Assembly (NCBI GenBank): GCA_001557505.1
Contig: LSAX01000012.1
Coordinates: forward strand, 496,001 to 560,000
Direction of reading: 5' to 3'
Length of the DNA: 64,000 bases
Origin: Reticulascus tulasneorum
Taxonomy: Eukaryota; Ascomycota; Sordariomycetes; Glomerellales; Reticulascaceae
In this document: one piece after another, positions 55,301 to 61,300 of the stretch
Numbering within the stretch: the stretch's first letter is position 1
How the letters are laid out: every line of letters begins with the position of its first letter
Translations under genes and position numbers: made by a program
The notes under the pieces: generated by a model
Told to the model about the DNA's origin: nothing
The model's database searches: none
Seen by the model: only the letters and a program-made list of their open reading frames with translations

Positions 55301-58300
55301 CATGCGACCAAAGAATTCGATCTGGCCGTCTTTGGGTCGGTACCGTGCGCGATCGCCCGTCCGGTATGCCCGAACAGACTCTCCGTTGATCGTCACTTGC
55401 ACGAAGCGTTCATGATCGAGGGTAGGATCTGTGTAGCCCCGAGCGAGCCCGTCTCCGGTGACCACCAGCTCGCCCATCACGCCAACAGGAACTAGATACT
55501 GCCGCGGATCCATGATGTAGGCACCAGAATTACTCACGGCCCGCCCAATGGGAACGCCGTTCACGTATGTCTCATCCTCTTGAATATTGTAGATCGTACT
55601 CAGGATCGCATTCTCGGTTGGGCCGTATGCGTTGTAGACGCCGGGTCCGACGAGCGATTGCGTCTGGATCGCGTCACGTCTGTCGAATCGATCGCCGGCA
55701 GCGAGGACGACATCTAGAGAACCAATTGTAGCAGGGATATTGACCAAGTACTGCTTGAGTAATGCGGGTGAAAATATGGCTGCATTAACCTGTTCTCTCG
55801 CAAACACGGCCTCGAGAGCTTTACTGTCCAAGGTAGTAAAATAGTCGATACAAACCAATGTTCCACCATTTAGGAGCGCTGCAAGCATTTCCCAGATTGA
55901 TACGTCGAAGGCCATATTAGTCAGGTGCGCCATTCGAACTACGGGCGGTAGTCTTGATGCAATATTACTATTCTTCACAAGCCGAAGAATTGCACGATGC
56001 TCTATCATAACACCTTTAGGCTTGCCGGTCGATCCAGATGTGAAAAGGACATATGCCAGGCTTGTAGCGGAGGGTAGTAAGATGGCGTCTGTGGTATCAT
56101 CTGCAGTTGTAGCTCCATTGGTAACACCATTTGGTGCGTGATGGCTTAAAGTATCACCGATCCGCAGCATTTCCACGTCCGGAATCTGGATATCTGGCAT
56201 TGGTACATCAGGGCCGAGCAAGACGAGCTTATGTCCCGCAACAGCTGATAAGATGGCTTCGATACGAGCCGCCGGAACATTGACGTCAAGAGGTAGATAG
56301 GCCAGGTTCGCCTTGAGGATGCCGAAGAAGGCCACGATTGTCTGGCACGACCGAGGCGCCAACACCCCGACAAGTGTCTCGGCTGCCATGTGCCGTCGGC
56401 GCAGCCATCCTGCAACCTCGTCGGATTGTCGGTCCAGCTGAGAATAGGTAAGCCGGGAGGATGAGTCGGTGACGGCGATCGCGTCAGGACCAGCAACCAC
56501 CTGCTCTTGGAAAACTTCTACCACGCTCGACTCTTGTGGGTAGTTGGTGCGCTCAATCTCGAACAGCCCCTTATTGCGATAATCTGTCATTCCGTCCGCA
56601 AGCGGCAGTGCGGCGATCGGCGTGTGAGGCTCGTCAAGGGCACGGCCTAGCACCTTCTGGAAGATAGCGACCATGGCCTGGATGGTCTCGGGCTCGAAGA
56701 GGTCTGTCGCGAAAAGTATGCTGCCGCGGAGACGACCGACTTCCTGGAACAGGTGGAACTCTACGTCGAACCGAGTCGATGCCGCTGCCGCCACAGGCTC
56801 TCCCACTACGCCCTCTAACTGGATTCTCCCGAGGTCCTCTTGCGAATGAAGAGCGAACATCAGCTGTACCAACGGGTTCCGGGACGTGTCTCTCGATCCG
56901 GGAAGGAGTGCCGACACGATGCGTTCGAAGGGCACGTCTTGGTTGGCGAATGCGGCCGTCGTTGTAGATCGGACCTGGCGCATCAATGTTTCGAACGTTT
57001 CGTCGCTGTCGATACTGATACGCATGCACTGGGTGTTTACGAAAAAGCCAATCAAGTTTTCCAGCTCAGGTCGATTCCGGTTGGCGATGGGCGTACCAAT
57101 GGTGGCATCCTCGGCACCCGTGAGGCGGTAGTGGGTTGCGCGGAATGCGGCGAGCAGCACGGCGAATGAGGTCGTCTGGTGGACTCGGCAAAAGGCCCGG
57201 AGTTTCTCGTACAGCGGGCCTTCAATGGCGAGCTGGACGACGCCGGCGTGGCCAGATACCACGTTTGGACGTGGAAAGTCGGTCAGAAGCTCGGCGGGAG
57301 AGCTGTCGGCCAACTGTGTTGTCCAGTACTTAAGCTGGCGCTGGTGCTCGGCCACCTGCTCGGCCTGCTTTTGCCACATGGAAAAGTCGCGGTATTGGAT
57401 GGGAAGCGGGCTCACCTGCGACAGGGGGTTGTGGCCTCTGACTGCGGCAGAATAGAACTGGTCCAATTCTTTGCGCAGGATATCAAGAGACCAGCCGTCA
57501 GATATGATGTGATGCATGACAATAGAGAGAATGTGGTCGTCATTTCCTAGCCGCAGCAGTGATACTCTCCACCCCGGCTCGGACGTTAGGTCAAATGGAG
57601 TGTTCTGCTCTTGCTGCAGCTTCTGGAGATAGCCTTCGTCTTGCTCTTCCAGCACGTCGATCACCCTCAACTCCTTTGTTTGGCTCGCCTGAACGACTTG
57701 CATACCGACACCGTCCTGTTCTTGAAATGTCGTCCTTAGGGTCTCGTGGCGATGTTCCAGAGCAATCAAAGCTGTATTAAGGGCGTTAATATGAAGCGGT
57801 CCGTGCATGCGCACTGCAAGAGGCATGAGATACCACGATGCACCTAGGTTGAGCTGGTCTAGGAACCACAACCGGCCTTGAGCGAACGACTGCTCGACAG
57901 GTCCCGAGTATGTCGTTACAGGGATGGGACTGTGTGGATTCGAGTTGCGCCGGATGACGGCGGCGAGATCAGCGAGGACGGGTTGGTCGAAGACATCTTT
58001 GACGGACACGCGGGCATCCAGCCGTCGGCTGATGCGGGCTGCCAATTTTGTAGCCATGAGAGAATGTCCTCCGAGATCGAAAAAGCTGTCAGTGACACCG
58101 ACCTCGACGCCGAGGACGTCGGCAAATTCCTCGCATAGCATGGCTTCCACCTCGTTACGCGGGGCCACGCGTGCAGAAGGCGACGTCTCAGCTTTCGGCA
58201 CGGTCTGAGCTTTTCGAGCCAGCTCTTTCCGGTCGACCTTGCCATTTGCATTAAGGGGCATCTGGTCTAGCACTGTGATCCGAGCCGGGACCATGTACGA

Positions 58301-61300
58301 CGGTAGCATATTCTGCAACCTGTTGCGGATCTCTTTTTCAGTCTGCATTGCGAATTGTTCTTCCCAAGTTCCCAAATTCACCCCGCCGTGGTTCCGCTTC
58401 CAATTCTGCTCGACAAACTCGTCGGTGCGGACCACGACGAAAGCGAGCATTTCCGGCTCCTGATCACCTTGCAGCCGAACGACGACGACAGCATCGCGCA
58501 CAGCGTCGTGCTGGAGCATGGCATGCTCCACCTCAGCCGGCTCGATGCGGTGGCCCCGGATCTTGATCTGCTGGTCCATACGGCCAAAGAACTCAATCTG
58601 GCTGTCTTTGGGCCGGTACCGCACGCGATCACCCGTCCGATACGCTCGAACCAGCTTGCCGTTGATGCTGATCTGAATAAAACGGTCTTGTTCCAACGCC
58701 GAGTTCGTATACCCTCGAGCAAGCCCGTCTCCGGTGACGACAAGCTCTCCCATCACGCCAAGAGAGACGAGCTGCTGGCGCGGGTCCATGATGAATGCAC
58801 CGGAGTTACTGACAGCCTGGCCAATTGGAACCCCATTCACAAATGAATCACGGTCGCTAACGCTATATATCGTGCTAAGGATTCCGTTCTCCGTTGGACC
58901 GTACGCGTTGTAGACGCCAGACCGTACAAGTGCTTGCGCCTGGACTGCGTCGTGACTATCAAACCGATCACCGGCAGCAAATAGGACGTCTAAAAGACCA
59001 AGTATGGTTGGCATAATTGCCAGGCACTGCTTGATTAGGGAGGGCGTAAGTGTGGCTGCGGAGACTTGTTCTCGCACGAAAACATCGCCCAGAGCTTTCA
59101 TGTCAAGAGTGGTGAAAGAGTCGATGCAGACCAGGGTTCCTCCATTTAAAAGCGCGCCGTAGATCTCCCAGACTGACACATCGAATGCTATGCTCGTCAA
59201 ATGAGCCATCTTAACCCCCCTTGGCAGCTTGGATACGACAGTGCTCTTCCTCACGAGCCGTAGAATGCTACGGTGCTCGACCATGACGCCCTTCGGTTGG
59301 CCTGTTGAACCAGACGTAAATATGGCGTATGCAAGGGTTGTCGCAGAAGGTTCGAGGATAGCTGGAGAATCGACCGCACTAAAGTGACCCAGCGTATCGT
59401 CAATCTGCACTAGCTCCGTATCTGGAATCTCGACATCCGGAGCTGCTACGTCCTTGCCGAGCAGCACAAGCTTGTGTCCAGCGACAGTCGACAGGATCGC
59501 CCCGATGCGAGCTGCGGGAACATTAACATCCAGCGGCAAATAAGCCAGGTTCGCCTTGAGGATGCCCATGAATGCAACGACCGTCTGGCAAGACCGCGGC
59601 GCCAGCACGCCTATAAGTGTCTCGGCTTTCATGCTTCGCTGGCGTAACCAGACAGCCACCTCGTCTGATTTTCTGTCTAGCTCAGCATAGGTCAGCCGTT
59701 GCGATGAGTCCGTCACGGCTGTTGTTTCCGGGCATGCAGCCACTTGCTCGCGGAAGATATCAACCACACTCGACTCGCGAGGATAGTCAGTTCTCTCGAT
59801 GTCAAGCAGGCCCATACTGCGAAGCTCCGCCGTCCCATCGGTGAGCGGCATGGAAGTGATCGGCGTCTCGGGCTGGTCGAGCCCACGCCGTAGGATCTCT
59901 TGGAAGACAGCGACCATCCCCTGGATAGTCTTAAGCTCGAACAAGTCTGCAGCAAAGACAACGTTGCCGACCAGCCTCCCGGCCTCCTGGAACAGATGGA
60001 ACTCAATATCGAACCGAGTGGCTAACGTAGTTGGAATGGGTTCTCCCGTGACGCCCTCTAGGTGGATTTTCCCGAGATCCTGTTGAGAGTGCACGGCAAA
60101 CATGAGCTGCACCAATGGGTTTCGCGACGTGTCCCTCGATCCAGGAAGGAGAGCCGATACGATGCGCTCGAATGGCACATCTTGGTTAGCAAAGGCCGCT
60201 GCCGCTGTAGACCGAGTCTGCCGCACTAGTCCTTCAAATGTATCATCTTCTCCGACCGTAATACGCATACACTGAGTATTGACAAAAAATCCGATCATGT
60301 TCTCCAGCTCTGGCCGATTGCGATTGGCAATAGGCGTACCAATAGTCGAGTCTTCTGCACCCGTGAGGCGGTAGTGGGCTATGCGGAATGCTGCGAGCAG
60401 GGCCACAAAAGAGGTGACCTGATGTGCTCGACAGAATGCTCGAAGCTTCTCGTACACCGCGCCCTCGATAGCGAGCTGTACGACGCCTGCCTGACTGGAA
60501 AGCACGGTAGGCCGGGGTCGATCCGTCAAAAGCTCGGCTGGAGAGCTGTCGGCGAGCTGGTTGGTCCAGTACTCCAACTGTCGTTGATGCTCGGCCACCT
60601 GCTCATCTTGCTTCTGCCATAAAGCGAAGTCGCGGTACTGAATTGGAAGTGGCGCGACCTGTGATAGAGGGTCTTGACCACGGACTACGGCGTCATAGAA
60701 TAATCCCAGCTCTTGGCATAAGATATCTATGGACCAGCCATCGGCGATGATGTGGTGCATGACAATTGAGAGAATATGGTCGTCGTCCCCGAGCCGCAGC
60801 AGGGACACCCTCCATCCTGGCTCGGATGTCAGATCGAATGGAGTTGTCTGCTCCTGCTCTAGCACCTGGAGGTAGTTGTCGTTCTGGTCGGTGGGTACAT
60901 CAATCACCCTGAGCTCCTTGGTGGCGCTCGCTTGGATGACTTGCATCCCCACACCATCTTCCTCCATAAACCTCGTGCGTAGGGTCTCGTGGCGCTGCTC
61001 CAGAGCGTGCAGGGTAGTAGCGAGCGCGTCGGCGTGAAGCGCTCCGCGCAAGCGCACCGCGAGTGGCATGAGATACCACGTGGCTCCGAGGTTCATCTGT
61101 TCCAAGAACCAGAGGCGGCCCTGCGCAAACGACTGCTCAATAGGTCCCGAATTCGCGGTTGAGCGGATTGCCTTATGCGGAGCTGAGCCTCTCAGAATTG
61201 TGGCTGCGAGATCGCCAAGCACCGGATGGTCGAAGACTTCTTTGACAGACACGTGTGCATCAAGCCGACGGCTAATGCGTGCCGCAAGCTTTGTCGCCAT